DNA of 64,000 nucleotides from an uncultured Candidatus Saccharibacteria bacterium (GCA_948868795.1 CAQRDK010000002.1:18170-82169), one strand, 5' to 3'; counted from the first letter of the stretch, positions 24,893 to 33,951 are shown. Notes: a model not told the origin generated them from the letters alone. Numbers and translations are program-made.

Positions 24893-25450
24893 ATGAAAAA
24901 TCCAAGCACGTCCCTCTCGTCCATAGTCCTCGTGGCTATCTGTGTCCTGCTGATCGTCGCCATCCTCATCTTGGTCATCGGGCATACCTACCAGAACCGG
25001 CGGCTTATTCAGCGCGCCACCGACCATATCGCGCGCCTGTCGCACGACCTTCCCGACAAATACTGCGGCCGCGAGCTCCTCTATGCCTTCTATACGAAGT
25101 TTTTCGACGTACCGGACAACTTCCTGGAGATCAATGACCCCGGTTTCGCCTCCAGGCGTCTTGGTTGGATGCTTGGCATGGTCGACCGCCTCGGTCCTGG
25201 CACGGTTCTCAACTGTAGCTATCTCAACCCCGGCGTTCGGCCTGGCATCGAGAGTTGCGTCTCTTCCATGGAGTTCTGGCTTGACTTCGAGTTCGAAGGC
25301 CACCGCTGGGCTGTTTGGTGTCCTACCGAGACCTTTTCGGTCGTCAACCGCCTTACTTTCGGCGGGCGCTACGTCGACACGACGCATCGCCGCTGTTATC
25401 ATGATGATGCCGTCGCCTGGCTTCGCCGCGCCGGCATCATTCAGCTATAG
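24893..25450 (+). CDS. Single-pass membrane protein, tandem paralogue 1
   Basis: A 185-residue protein with an N-terminal membrane helix (about 8-29) and a soluble domain containing HDLPDKYCGRELLYAFYTKFFDVPDNFLE. The next gene (25839-26414) has the same length, topology and the equivalent DLLHDFLRSYLKVPDTQL, plus a similar WFxF-like beta core, so the two are diverged duplicates. Each has a TTGACA/TATAAT-type promoter and a long untranslated leader of 140-190 nt. Function not recognised. Confidence 0.62.
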   Translation: MKNPSTSLSSIVLVAICVLLIVAILILVIGHTYQNRRLIQRATDHIARLSHDLPDKYCGRELLYAFYTKFFDVPDNFLEINDPGFASRRLGWMLGMVDRLGPGTVLNCSYLNPGVRPGIESCVSSMEFWLDFEFEGHRWAVWCPTETFSVVNRLTFGGRYVDTTHRRCYHDDAVAWLRRAGIIQL

Positions 25451-25838
25451 CTTGCGGCAATTTCACTAGGCGCTTGGCGTCGATGCTCGTCGCATCGTCC
25501 ACCCCGCACCCCAACTTGTCAAAATCCTCGCCCTCTCTCAGCAGGGCGGGGATTATCGCTCTCTCACCCGCGAACGTTTTTCGCCCCGCAAAGCCCACTC
25601 TCTGCCTCAAAGCATAAAAAGCATTGACATTTTGAACAATCTGTGCTATAATGGAAGTATAACATGGATTTTTGTGTCTAAATGTCGCCGAAACTGAGGT
25701 GAAATCCGAAAAAACGGAATTAAACTTCAGAAAATGGTCGACTAAAACGACAAAAAGGGAGGGAAATCGCGCAAGCCTGTGCAAAACCACACAAGATCCA
25801 CGCAAATTAAACAAATCAGAAAGTTGGTGCATCCTATC

Positions 25839-26414
25839 ATGGCCCCAGAATTCATCGCCACTGCCGCCCTCATCGTCATCGTCCTCTGTGGTATCTGTAT
25901 CCTCGCCTGTCGCCAAATCGACCGTAAAGAGCGCCTCGGCCGCGCCTATCGTCGAATCGGCGAACTCCGCCGCAACCCGCGTTACCGCCCCAAAATCTTC
26001 GCCGGCAGTCAGAAAGCCAGCGACCTCCTCCACGACTTCCTTCGCAGTTACCTCAAAGTCCCCGATACACAGCTCGGCTACGAGAGCGTCTCCGGCCTCA
26101 CCGACCATGACCTCTCGCGCATGATGGTTCTCTGGGAAACCCTCGGCGCCCAAGCCACCCTCTGCTACGGCATGGTTCGTGAAGTCAAGGATAAGCCCTT
26201 CGACCCCGAGCCGGCGCTCGCTCCGACCATCTGGATCGAGTTCTCCCATCTCGACGGCATGTGGGTCTACCGGTATGGCCGCGACAGCACGCTCGTCGAG
26301 CCTCGCTCGTCCTTCTATCGCCGCGGCTCCACCGTTATCCATAGCGTCACCTTCGCCGAGGTCGGCCCGTTCCTCTTCAAAGACGGCTTCCCGGCCTCCG
26401 TCGGCCTGCGCTAA
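25839..26414 (+). CDS. Single-pass membrane protein, tandem paralogue 2
   Basis: A 191-residue paralogue of the preceding gene: membrane helix at about 5-25, then a soluble domain with KASDLLHDFLRSYLKVPDTQLGYESV and TIWIEFSHLDGMWVYRYG. The start at 25839 matches the paralogue's start; the frame is open up to 25779. A consensus promoter (TTGACA near 25624, TATAAT near 25652) lies about 180 nt upstream. A CCTCGCC/GGCGGGG hairpin with ATTTT follows near 26469-26500. The leader 25660-25838 has no supportable ORF. Confidence 0.62.
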   Translation: MAPEFIATAALIVIVLCGICILACRQIDRKERLGRAYRRIGELRRNPRYRPKIFAGSQKASDLLHDFLRSYLKVPDTQLGYESVSGLTDHDLSRMMVLWETLGAQATLCYGMVREVKDKPFDPEPALAPTIWIEFSHLDGMWVYRYGRDSTLVEPRSSFYRRGSTVIHSVTFAEVGPFLFKDGFPASVGLR

Positions 26415-26575
26415 TTCGTCCTGTCGCCGCCCACTTTCTCCACGGCCTCCCTGGCCCGCACTTCGCAAAGTCCTCGCCCCCAAAAGGCGGGGATTTTCGC
26501 ACCTTGGCACGATCCCGTCAATGTCATCCTCCTAAACCTGTCGCACCCGCGCGCTATCTGTTGTATAATAACCAT

Positions 26576-27784
26576 ATGAACTTACGCAACCGTTTCAACC
26601 AATTCTTCAACAAATCCAAGTCCGCCGACGCCGCACCTGATGTCGCTGAAGCCGAAGCGGCGTCCGAACAGCCCGCTTCTCCCGATGCCCCGGACTGGGA
26701 TATTCTTCGCGAGGAAACCGCCGAACCGGAAATCACTTATGACGACCTTGCCCGGCTCGTTCGTTTTCCAGGCGCCACGCCCGACGCCTCTAAACCTGTC
26801 GCGGAGACTACCGAGTTTGAATCGCCCGTGAATACCCTCGAAAACGCCAACGGGGGGGGGTCGTTATTTGCTGAATCTAGAATAGAATCCGAGCCAATCT
26901 CCCCTGAACTCCAGGCCTTCAAAAACTTCTTCAAAACTGACATGCGCATCAAGCGCGAACTACTTGACCTCGCTCCGAAACAGACCGATGACTATGATGA
27001 AGCCGCCCGCATGGATTACGTCGAGAGCGCCTATCGCTCCTTCCGCGATTTTAAGCACGACTTTCTCGGCATCGCTCGCGACTTCGGCTTTGGTAAACCC
27101 ATCGAAGATAGCACCGAAGGCTTCTTCCGCCGCGGCCAAGAAACTTTTGCCATCGGCGACTACGGCCCGCAAATCACCCAAGATATTTATCGTAAAGCTT
27201 TCACTGATCTCAGTCCGGCTTTCGTCGAAGAAGTAAAAGACGCTTTCGTCGGCTACAAACTCTTCGGTGGTAGTCTGAATGGCGTCATCGAAGACGCCTC
27301 GACTATCAACGAACTCCTTCACGCCTATCACAGCAGCATCATGAATAACGAAAACATTCTCCGAAAAATCCCCGCCCTTGCCGAAAAGAAAGCCCTCTAT
27401 GGCGACCCAGTCGTCCTTCGCGGCGATCGTTCGGCACTCGGCCAGCAAGTCTTCGACGCCATTCCGGAAGGCTTCGATATTGGCATGACCGACATCGTCA
27501 CCGCCGACGATCATCTCATGATGATGGTGCGCGACCGTGGTCACGCCCTAACAATTAGCAGCGAACCTGACGAACAAGACCCCTCGAAAATCTGGGTCGC
27601 CTACAACATCCCCAAAATTTGCAACGAAGAGATGATCAAATCTCTCCCCGGTCTCTCCGGCTACACTAAAATCGGCGCCCGCGGCAGCTTCATCACTTCG
27701 CGCGACGAGCTTGGCTCCTCGCTTGTTGATTTTATTAGCAAAGTCCCGACCGATGATGATATACCCGTCCATATCGGAAGCTAA
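26576..27784 (+). CDS. Hypothetical protein with an internal G9 tract
   Basis: A 402-residue soluble protein. About 100 residues of disordered, acidic N-terminus (PDVAEAEAASEQPASPDAPDW) precede a folded helical/mixed region (FKNFFKTDMRIKRELLDLAP ... GFDIGMTDIVTADDHLMMMVRDRG). No motif recognised. The codons for the Gly-Gly-Gly of NANGGGSLF lie in a run of nine G's (26852-26860), prone to slippage, so the gene could switch on and off. The start at 26576 follows a TATAAT box by 6 nt (leaderless pattern); the open frame upstream is not used. Confidence 0.6.
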   Translation: MNLRNRFNQFFNKSKSADAAPDVAEAEAASEQPASPDAPDWDILREETAEPEITYDDLARLVRFPGATPDASKPVAETTEFESPVNTLENANGGGSLFAESRIESEPISPELQAFKNFFKTDMRIKRELLDLAPKQTDDYDEAARMDYVESAYRSFRDFKHDFLGIARDFGFGKPIEDSTEGFFRRGQETFAIGDYGPQITQDIYRKAFTDLSPAFVEEVKDAFVGYKLFGGSLNGVIEDASTINELLHAYHSSIMNNENILRKIPALAEKKALYGDPVVLRGDRSALGQQVFDAIPEGFDIGMTDIVTADDHLMMMVRDRGHALTISSEPDEQDPSKIWVAYNIPKICNEEMIKSLPGLSGYTKIGARGSFITSRDELGSSLVDFISKVPTDDDIPVHIGS

Positions 27785-27840
27785 TCGCCCAAAAATTAAC
27801 CGCCATCGACAAAAATCTCTCAAAACCATCTTCCGCTGAA

Positions 27841-27873
27841 GTATAACAAGTGATATAATATCAAGTGTTATAC
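27841..27873 (+). promoter_or_regulatory. 33 bp palindromic operator overlapping the tetR promoter
   Basis: Arms GTATAACAAGTGATAT and ATATCAAGTGTTATAC meet around TATAAT, so the presumed -10 box lies within the palindrome and a bound regulator would block the polymerase. Near-identical copies occur at 50745-50777 (31 of 33 bases) and, in part, at 30483-30511. The adjacent TetR-type gene is the natural candidate binder. Confidence 0.7.
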
Positions 27874-27956
27874 ATCAATCGGCGCGCCTCGGAAGCGTCA
27901 AAAGTGCCAAAAAGCATTAAAACGCCCCGCCGCGCGCGCCAAAGCGAAGGAGATCT

Positions 27957-28538
27957 ATGCCTCTCCCCAAGAAAATCAAAAAAGAAGACATCGTGAAAGC
28001 CGCGCTCGAGATTATCAAGACCGAAAATCTCGACGACCTCACCGCCCGCCGCCTTGCCGAGGCGCTAAATTGCTCGGTCCAGCCCATTTTCTACAATTTT
28101 GCGACTATGGACGAGCTGAAAGCTCTTGTCCTTGATACGATTTATCAGATTTACAAAAATTACATGGACTTCGGCGCCCAGCAGCCCCAGCCTTACAAAG
28201 GCATGGGCATCGCCTACGTCCGCTTTGCTCGCGACTACCCGAACTATTTCCGTATTATTTTCATGAGCAAAACCGATCTCACTGCTGAGGATTTTATCTC
28301 GAAAGACTCCGTTGGCCAGACCGTCCTGAAACACGGTATGGCCTTTACGGGCCTCGATCGTGAAGCCCAGAAACAGTTTCATCTCAAGGTTTGGATTTTC
28401 ACCCATGGTCTCGCTAGCCTAGTTGCGAGCGGCACCGCCCGACTCGACGACGTCGAAGTTGACGCCCTCCTCACTAATACCGTCCGCGAAATGATTATTG
28501 GTCACAAAACCCTAGAAAAGGAAACTCACCATGCCTAA
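27957..28538 (+). CDS. TetR-family transcriptional repressor
   Basis: A 193-residue regulator with an N-terminal TetR helix-turn-helix (KEDIVKAALEIIKTENLDDLTARRLAEALNCSVQPIFYNFATMDELKALV, about residues 9-57) and a helical ligand/dimer domain resembling the TetR_C_WHG group. It has a GAAGGAG RBS. It overlaps the ABC-transporter ATPase gene by 8 bp and follows the palindromic operator, which suggests an autoregulated drug- or lipid-export operon. Confidence 0.85.
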   Translation: MPLPKKIKKEDIVKAALEIIKTENLDDLTARRLAEALNCSVQPIFYNFATMDELKALVLDTIYQIYKNYMDFGAQQPQPYKGMGIAYVRFARDYPNYFRIIFMSKTDLTAEDFISKDSVGQTVLKHGMAFTGLDREAQKQFHLKVWIFTHGLASLVASGTARLDDVEVDALLTNTVREMIIGHKTLEKETHHA

Positions 28539-29400
28539 AGCCGATAAAACCCCTAAAACCCCTAAAACCGCCACGTCTAAACCTATAAAGCCCACTAAAA
28601 CGTCCGAATTGGCTGAGATTACAAAGAACGTCATCGAAGTTCGTCATCTGACGAAGACTTACAAAAATCCGAAGACCAAAAAGCCCTTGAAAGCCGTCGA
28701 CGACCTTTCCTTCGACGTCAAAGAAGGCGAAATCCTCGGCTTGCTCGGCCCGAACGGCTCCGGCAAGTCGACGACCATCAACTGTCTCCTTTCTCTCCTC
28801 AAGTTCGACAAGGGAACTATCAAAATCTTCGGTGAAACCATGTCCCCCTCCGCCTACGACCTGAAGCGTCAAATCGGCGTCGTTTTCCAAGAAGTTGCCG
28901 TCTTCGAAGAGCTCAAAGTTCAGGACAATATCGACTTTTTCTGCGGTCTCTATATTAAAGATAAAACCGAGCGTAAAAAATGTGTCGATGACGCAATCAA
29001 ACTCGTCGGCCTCGAAGATTTCCGCAAGTTCTACCCGAAGCAGCTTTCCGGCGGCCTTCTCCGCCGACTCAATATCGCTTGCGGCATCGCCCATCGTCCG
29101 AAACTCATTTTCCTCGATGAGCCGACCGTCGCCGTCGACCCGCAGAGCCGCCAGCACATCCTCGACAACATCGAAACCCTCCGCCGGAAGGGCACCACCG
29201 TCGTCTATACAACCCACTACATGGAAGAAGTCGAGCAACTCTGCGACCGCATCATCATCCTCGACAAGGGTAAGATTATCGCCTCCGGCACCAATGAAGA
29301 ACTCAAGAAACTCGTCAAAAATAAGCCAGTCAAACAAGTCGCTGGCCCGACTTTGAACGACGTCTTTCTCGAACTCACCGGCAAGGAGCTTCGCGACTAA
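28531..29400 (+). CDS. ABC-2 exporter ATP-binding subunit
   Basis: A 289-residue ABC ATPase: Walker A GLLGPNGSGKSTT near residue 72, signature LSGGLLRRLNIA near 172, Walker B KLIFLDEPT near 195 and H-loop YTTHYM. The arrangement matches drug/lipid exporters of the DrrA type. The N-terminus carries an extra Lys/Thr/Pro-rich tail (KTPKTPKTATSKPIKPTKT) encoded by a short AAAACCCCT tandem repeat. The stop overlaps the next start (TAATG). Confidence 0.88.
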   Translation: MPKADKTPKTPKTATSKPIKPTKTSELAEITKNVIEVRHLTKTYKNPKTKKPLKAVDDLSFDVKEGEILGLLGPNGSGKSTTINCLLSLLKFDKGTIKIFGETMSPSAYDLKRQIGVVFQEVAVFEELKVQDNIDFFCGLYIKDKTERKKCVDDAIKLVGLEDFRKFYPKQLSGGLLRRLNIACGIAHRPKLIFLDEPTVAVDPQSRQHILDNIETLRRKGTTVVYTTHYMEEVEQLCDRIIILDKGKIIASGTNEELKKLVKNKPVKQVAGPTLNDVFLELTGKELRD

Positions 29401-30563
29401 TGTTCTGGCACAACTTCAAATACACCCTAAAAGTCGTCCTTCGTGACCACGCTCTCATCTTCTGGACTTTTGCCTTCCCGCTCATCCTCGCAACCTTCTT
29501 TTTCCTCGCCTTTTCTAATATCACTAGCAGTGAATCTCTCGATATTATCGACCTCGCCGTCGTCGATAATGAAGCCTGGAAGGATGACCAGATTTTCCGC
29601 CCTGCCCTCCAAGAACTCTCCAACGAATCCTCCGACGATCAACTCTTCAACACAAAATACGTTTCCCGCGCCGAGGCCGAACAGCTCCTCGAAAGCGATG
29701 AGATCACCGCCTTTCTCCTTCTTGAAGAACCCGCCCAGGATACCCAAAGCCCTGCTTCGCCGCCAGTCCCCACTATTTTCACTTCCAAGAGCAATATCGA
29801 CTCCACTATCGTCCAATCCGTCGTCGAATCTATCGCCGAACAAGCCTCAATCATCACGACCATTCTTCACGAAAACCCTGCCGCCCTTAAAGACCTCGCC
29901 AAGGCCGAGAAGGCCAACATCGTCGACCAGTCCAGCTCCAACCTCGACTACGTCATGATCGAATATTACACCTTGATTGCCATGATTTGCCTCTACGGCG
30001 GAATTATCGGTATGGTCGCCGTCAATCAACTTCTTGCCGATATGAGCATGAGCGGCCGCCGCATCGCAATTAGCCCCGCCCGAAAATCCGCCCTTGTCTT
30101 CGCGGCCCTCTGCGCCAGCTACCTCATCCAGCTCGTCGCCGTCGCCATCCTTTTCCTCTTCCTGATTTTTGTCCTCCATGTCGACTTCGGCACGCATCTT
30201 CCGCTGATTATTCTCCTTGCTCTAATTGGCAGCCTTGCCGGTCTTGCTCTTGGCGTCCTCCTCGCCGCCGCCATCAAAAGCACTGCAAACACAAAGGTCG
30301 GCCTCATCCTTGCTATCACGATGTTCGGTTGTTTTCTCGCCGGCATGATGGGAATTACCATGAAATATCTCGTCGATACGAACCTCCCGCTCCTGAACCG
30401 CCTCAATCCCGCCAATCTCATCACCGACGGCCTCTATTCGCTCTATTACTACGACACTTTCGATCGCTATTGGGGAAATATTATAACACTTGTTATTATA
30501 TCACTTGTTATGATTAGTATCTCTGTTTACAGCCTCAGAAAGGAGCAATATGACCGTCTTTAA
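29400..30563 (+). CDS. ABC-2 type permease, first subunit
   Basis: A 387-residue membrane protein in the ABC-2 permease layout: one N-terminal helix (about 15-38), a large extracytoplasmic loop (about 45-190), and five C-terminal helices (about 190-380). It partners the ATPase before it and the similar permease after it, giving a probable heterodimeric exporter. The 3' end overlaps the next gene by 14 bp and contains a copy of the TetR palindrome (30483-30511). Confidence 0.82.
   Translation: MFWHNFKYTLKVVLRDHALIFWTFAFPLILATFFFLAFSNITSSESLDIIDLAVVDNEAWKDDQIFRPALQELSNESSDDQLFNTKYVSRAEAEQLLESDEITAFLLLEEPAQDTQSPASPPVPTIFTSKSNIDSTIVQSVVESIAEQASIITTILHENPAALKDLAKAEKANIVDQSSSNLDYVMIEYYTLIAMICLYGGIIGMVAVNQLLADMSMSGRRIAISPARKSALVFAALCASYLIQLVAVAILFLFLIFVLHVDFGTHLPLIILLALIGSLAGLALGVLLAAAIKSTANTKVGLILAITMFGCFLAGMMGITMKYLVDTNLPLLNRLNPANLITDGLYSLYYYDTFDRYWGNIITLVIISLVMISISVYSLRKEQYDRL
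30483..30511 (+). promoter_or_regulatory. Internal copy of the TetR-operon palindrome
   Basis: ATAACACTTGTTAT followed by TATATCACTTGTTAT differs at one position from the reverse complement of the operator at 27841 over these 29 bases. It lies within the last codons of the first permease gene, 38 bp before the second permease start. A binding site inside coding sequence would be unusual, yet the match is too long to be likely by chance. Confidence 0.5.
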
Positions 30564-31713
30564 AGCCTTCCTCCGCATCCTCGCGCGCAATAAATGGGTG
30601 ATTTTGATGTATTCTGCCATCCTTATCGTCTTCAGCGTCTTCAGTCTCCAAGCGAACGAGTCTACCGTCACCTTCGAAGCTGTCAAACCCGACCTTTGTA
30701 TTATTAACCATGACGCCGAAGAGGGAATCACGAAATCCCTCGTCGATTACCTCTCCGCGAATAATAATATCATCGACCTGCCCGCAGATGACCCTGATGC
30801 GATTAGCGACGCCCTCTTTTATCGCAAGATTAATTATCTCGTCGAAATCCCCGCCGGTTTCCGCGACGACTTTCTCGCCGGCCGAAACCCTGCTATTACG
30901 ACCCGCAGTACGGGCGATTATAATGCCAGCCTCGCCGAAATGAACCTCACTCGCTTCCTTGATGTCGCGAACCAATATCTTGCTACTGCGGCTTCTTCTG
31001 GCACCCAAACCGTCGATGAATCTACCCTCATCAAAAACCTTGAGACTACCCTTGCGACCGAAGTCGACGTCCAGCTCACCTCCGCCCTCGACACGACCAG
31101 CCTTGACCGCGCCGCCTTCTACTACAACTTCATGAATTATCCTCTCCTTGTCGGCTGTATCTATATCGTCGCAACTGTCATGCTCAGCTTCCGCGACGAG
31201 AAAATCTCCCGCCGTATCGCCATGGGCGGCGTCACGCCCGAACACGTCAACCGCATCCTCCTTGCCGCGAATGCCCTTTTTGCGCTCGCTCTCTGGCTAT
31301 CCTATGTCCTTATTAGCTTTGTCGTCGTCGGGCCCGTTATGTTCTCCCTCCACGGCCTCTGGCTTATTCTGAACTCCTTCGTTTTCACGCTCTGCGCCAC
31401 CGCTCTCGCCTTTCTGATTGCGAATCTCTTACGCAGTCGCAACGCTATCAATGGCATCACGAACGTCGTCGCCCTCGGCAGCAGCTTCCTCTGCGGTGCC
31501 TTCGTCCCGATCACCTGGCTCCCCGAAGGCGTTGTCGCCGTCGCCCACATCCTCCCGTCCTACTGGTATATCTCGGCCAACGACTTCATCACGACCCTCG
31601 AAACTTTCACCTTTGACTCTCTCCAGCCCGTCATCCTTCATCTCCTCGTCATCCTTGCCTTCACCACCCTCTTCACTGTCATCGCGAACCTCCTCTCGCA
31701 TCGCCGCAAATAA
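30550..31713 (+). CDS. ABC-2 type permease, second subunit
   Basis: A 387-residue paralogue-like permease with the same topology: helix 1 at about 18-35, an external loop, and a C-terminal bundle of five helices. Segment DEKISRRIAMGGVTPEHVNRIL near 215 is the cytosolic coupling region typical of ABC2_membrane_3 proteins. An AAGGAG RBS lies within the upstream gene. Substrate unknown; with the TetR repressor the simplest role is inducible efflux. Confidence 0.82.
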   Translation: MTVFKAFLRILARNKWVILMYSAILIVFSVFSLQANESTVTFEAVKPDLCIINHDAEEGITKSLVDYLSANNNIIDLPADDPDAISDALFYRKINYLVEIPAGFRDDFLAGRNPAITTRSTGDYNASLAEMNLTRFLDVANQYLATAASSGTQTVDESTLIKNLETTLATEVDVQLTSALDTTSLDRAAFYYNFMNYPLLVGCIYIVATVMLSFRDEKISRRIAMGGVTPEHVNRILLAANALFALALWLSYVLISFVVVGPVMFSLHGLWLILNSFVFTLCATALAFLIANLLRSRNAINGITNVVALGSSFLCGAFVPITWLPEGVVAVAHILPSYWYISANDFITTLETFTFDSLQPVILHLLVILAFTTLFTVIANLLSHRRK

Positions 31714-31728
31714 TGCTATAATATCCCT

Positions 31729-32505
31729 ATGTCCACCTATCTTATCGACTCACATTGTCACCTCCACGACCAGGAATGGTTCACGCCCGACCAAGCCGAG
31801 CAGTTCCTTCAGGATGCTCATACTGCCGGCGTTGATCAGGTCATCGTCATCGGCACCGACCCCGAGGATTCCGCGACCGCCCAAGCCTTCGCCGCCGCCC
31901 ATGAAAACGTCTTCTGTACTTACGGCATCCACCCCGAATATGCCAACTCTCACCCCGAGCCGCCAATCGTCGACGCGCAAGCCCTCTCCGCTCTCATTCG
32001 TCCCTCTGAATCTAGCCCGAAGCTCGTCGCGATCGGAGAAATCGGCCTCGACTATCATTACGAACCGTTCGACCGCGCCGCCCAGATTCGCCTCTTCGAG
32101 CAGATGCTCCAGCTCGCTCGCGACTTGCGGCTGCCTGTCTCCCTCCATATCCGCGAAGCCTTCGACGACGCGCTCCCGATTCTCGACAACTTTCCCGATG
32201 TCAAAGGCGTCGTCCATAGCTTCACCGGCTCGAAAAAGACCCTCAAGCAAGTTCTCGCCCGCGATTTTTACGTCGGCGTCAATGGCCTGATAACATATTC
32301 TACCTTGCCTTTACCTCCCCTCGAAAAAATGTTATTAGAAACCGACGCTCCCTTCTTGACGCCTGTGCCGTTCCGTGGTAAAATTAATACACCAGGATAT
32401 GTCCGCAATATCGCGGCTTATCTCGCGGAAAAATTGGGTGTGGCAGAAGTTAATATCGCGGAGCAGACGACTAATAATGCAAAACAATTATTCCATCTTC
32501 AATGA
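31729..32505 (+). CDS. tatD: TatD-family metal-dependent DNase
   Basis: A 258-residue TIM-barrel hydrolase with the metal ligands of the family: SHCHLHD at the N-terminus, GEIGLDYHY near 104, HIREAFDDAL near 141, HSFTGS near 164 and ETDAPFLTP near 204. TatD enzymes are 3'-5' exonucleases or deoxyribonucleases in DNA repair and turnover. TATAAT ends 6 nt before the ATG. A 48-codon ORF overlaps its 3' end. Confidence 0.9.
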   Translation: MSTYLIDSHCHLHDQEWFTPDQAEQFLQDAHTAGVDQVIVIGTDPEDSATAQAFAAAHENVFCTYGIHPEYANSHPEPPIVDAQALSALIRPSESSPKLVAIGEIGLDYHYEPFDRAAQIRLFEQMLQLARDLRLPVSLHIREAFDDALPILDNFPDVKGVVHSFTGSKKTLKQVLARDFYVGVNGLITYSTLPLPPLEKMLLETDAPFLTPVPFRGKINTPGYVRNIAAYLAEKLGVAEVNIAEQTTNNAKQLFHLQ

Positions 32506-32623
32506 TTATCCCGCCTACCTCCCTATCGAGGCGGAGGATTTTGATACTCCTGAATCCGTCGAATTATACAATGAAATCATGAACATTGCACAGGAGATTG
32601 CAACATGCCGTGCGTCTCTGTAA
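32477..32623 (+). CDS. Small overlapping ORF (48 residues)
   Basis: MQNNYSIFNDYPAYLPIEAE...EIATCRASL is encoded in a different frame from the 3' end of tatD and ends 19 bp inside the next gene. Codon use and the acidic helical look are plausible, and the arrangement (overlap on both sides) fits translational coupling, but no homology is recognised and it could be spurious. Confidence 0.35.
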   Translation: MQNNYSIFNDYPAYLPIEAEDFDTPESVELYNEIMNIAQEIATCRASL

Positions 32624-33699
32624 GAAATAATCATGCCCGCAAGGCAAGCGTCAAGGCAGCCAACATCGAGCGTAAAAACAACCGCAAAGCCGCCCAAGCT
32701 GCAAAAAAGCAACAGAAAGTTGCTACTGCTGAAGCTAAACTTCAGGCCCGTTCCGAGTCTCGTGTGGCGACCGCCCAAGCCAAAGCTCTGAAAGCGCAGG
32801 CTAAATCCGCCAAGCAGACTTCCAAAGCCGCCACCAAGACCGTTCGGCAGACCGCGAAAGCCACCAAAAAGGCTGCCAAAACCCGCCAGTCTCTCGAAAA
32901 ACGTGTGCTCAAAAAACATCAATCTCACCGTGCTAAGACCAAATCCGCCCAAGCCAAAGCTCTGAAAGCGCAGGCTAAATCCGTCAAGCTTCAGACTCGC
33001 AAAGCCACTCAAGCCGCTGCCAAAACCGCCAAAACTCAAGCCAAAACTGCCGCCGCTGAGGAAAGAATTCAAGCTAAGGCCGCTCTAAAAACCGCCAAAT
33101 CCACTGCGAAGCTCGCTAAAACCGCCGCCCGCGCCGAGAAAATCTCCAAAGTAAAAACTCAAATCAAAACTTCCGTCAAGTCGATTAAGCTCCCGAAACT
33201 TCCGAAGCCAACCCTCCCGAAGCTCAAAAAATCCCCCAAAGCCGCCACCCCCCCAGTCCAAGACGCCTCTCGCGTCGCCAAAATCTCTGGCGTCGGCGTC
33301 CAAAATTCCCTCAAAATCAACCACGCCGCCCAAGATTATACTCCTGCCCCGAAGCCCCTTCGCCGCACCGCCTTCATGACGAAGGATGACCTTATCAACG
33401 CCGAATCTCGTCTCGGTAGCACGATTTTCGGTCCTATTCCCGCCGGCCATCGCCGCGAATTCTTCCACGACCAAGAAAACATCTGGATCTGGTTCGAAAG
33501 CTGGCACGACGAAACCGGCCGCCCGCACCAACTCACCGTCCGCTACGAGGTCCGCACCTCTGGTGTCTACAAGAAAATCAGCGCCGGCGCCTACTTCAAA
33601 CTTGCCGGCGACGAACTCGAAAACTTCCGCCGCGCCACCCACGCTTACCTGGGCCTCATCAAAAAATACCTCTACCCCCACGTCGCCACCGTCAAATAG
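32605..33699 (+). CDS. Lys/Ala-rich coiled-coil protein with a folded C-terminal domain
   Basis: A 364-residue protein. Residues about 8-185 are almost only Lys, Ala, Gln, Thr and Arg with repeated AQAKALKAQAKS units (seen at least twice verbatim in DNA), predicted to form a long helix with histone H1-like charge. After a Pro-rich hinge (LPKLPKPTLPKLKKSP), residues about 260-364 form a compact domain (FMTKDDLINAESRLGSTIFG...WIWFESWHDETGRPHQLTVRYEV). DNA or RNA binding by the tail is an inference. GGAG lies 8 nt before the ATG. Confidence 0.65.
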   Translation: MPCVSVRNNHARKASVKAANIERKNNRKAAQAAKKQQKVATAEAKLQARSESRVATAQAKALKAQAKSAKQTSKAATKTVRQTAKATKKAAKTRQSLEKRVLKKHQSHRAKTKSAQAKALKAQAKSVKLQTRKATQAAAKTAKTQAKTAAAEERIQAKAALKTAKSTAKLAKTAARAEKISKVKTQIKTSVKSIKLPKLPKPTLPKLKKSPKAATPPVQDASRVAKISGVGVQNSLKINHAAQDYTPAPKPLRRTAFMTKDDLINAESRLGSTIFGPIPAGHRREFFHDQENIWIWFESWHDETGRPHQLTVRYEVRTSGVYKKISAGAYFKLAGDELENFRRATHAYLGLIKKYLYPHVATVK

Positions 33700-33704
33700 C
33701 CCAG

Positions 33705-33778
33705 CTATTGAACTAGCGTAGAAGCTGAGAGAAGAAAAAGCTCGCTTTTTCTTCCGAAGCGCCACCCGCTAGCAATAG
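33705..33778. repeat. Nested inverted-repeat element (copy 1 of 2)
   Basis: CTATTG...CAATAG and CTAGC...GCTAG bracket a perfect hairpin GAAGAAAAAG-CTCG-CTTTTTCTTC, with GCGTAGAAGC and GAAGCGCCACCCGC in between. A second copy is at 48014-48083 (GCGTAGAAGC...GAAGCGCCGCCCGCCAGCAATA) with a different but equally perfect central hairpin. Both lie just upstream of a TTGAC/TACAAT promoter. Confidence 0.6.
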
Positions 33779-33951
33779 TTATGCCACTTTTTGTGACATA
33801 ACTATTGACAAAAATACCAATCTGTGCTACAATGGAAGTATGGCTTACTGAATAACGAGCCGCCCCGCGCCTAGTTGCGCTAACAGGGGTGAACCTCGAA
33901 GCCATAAATCGAGAACCAAAAAATTCTGGTACATTAGGAGGATTGAATGAC

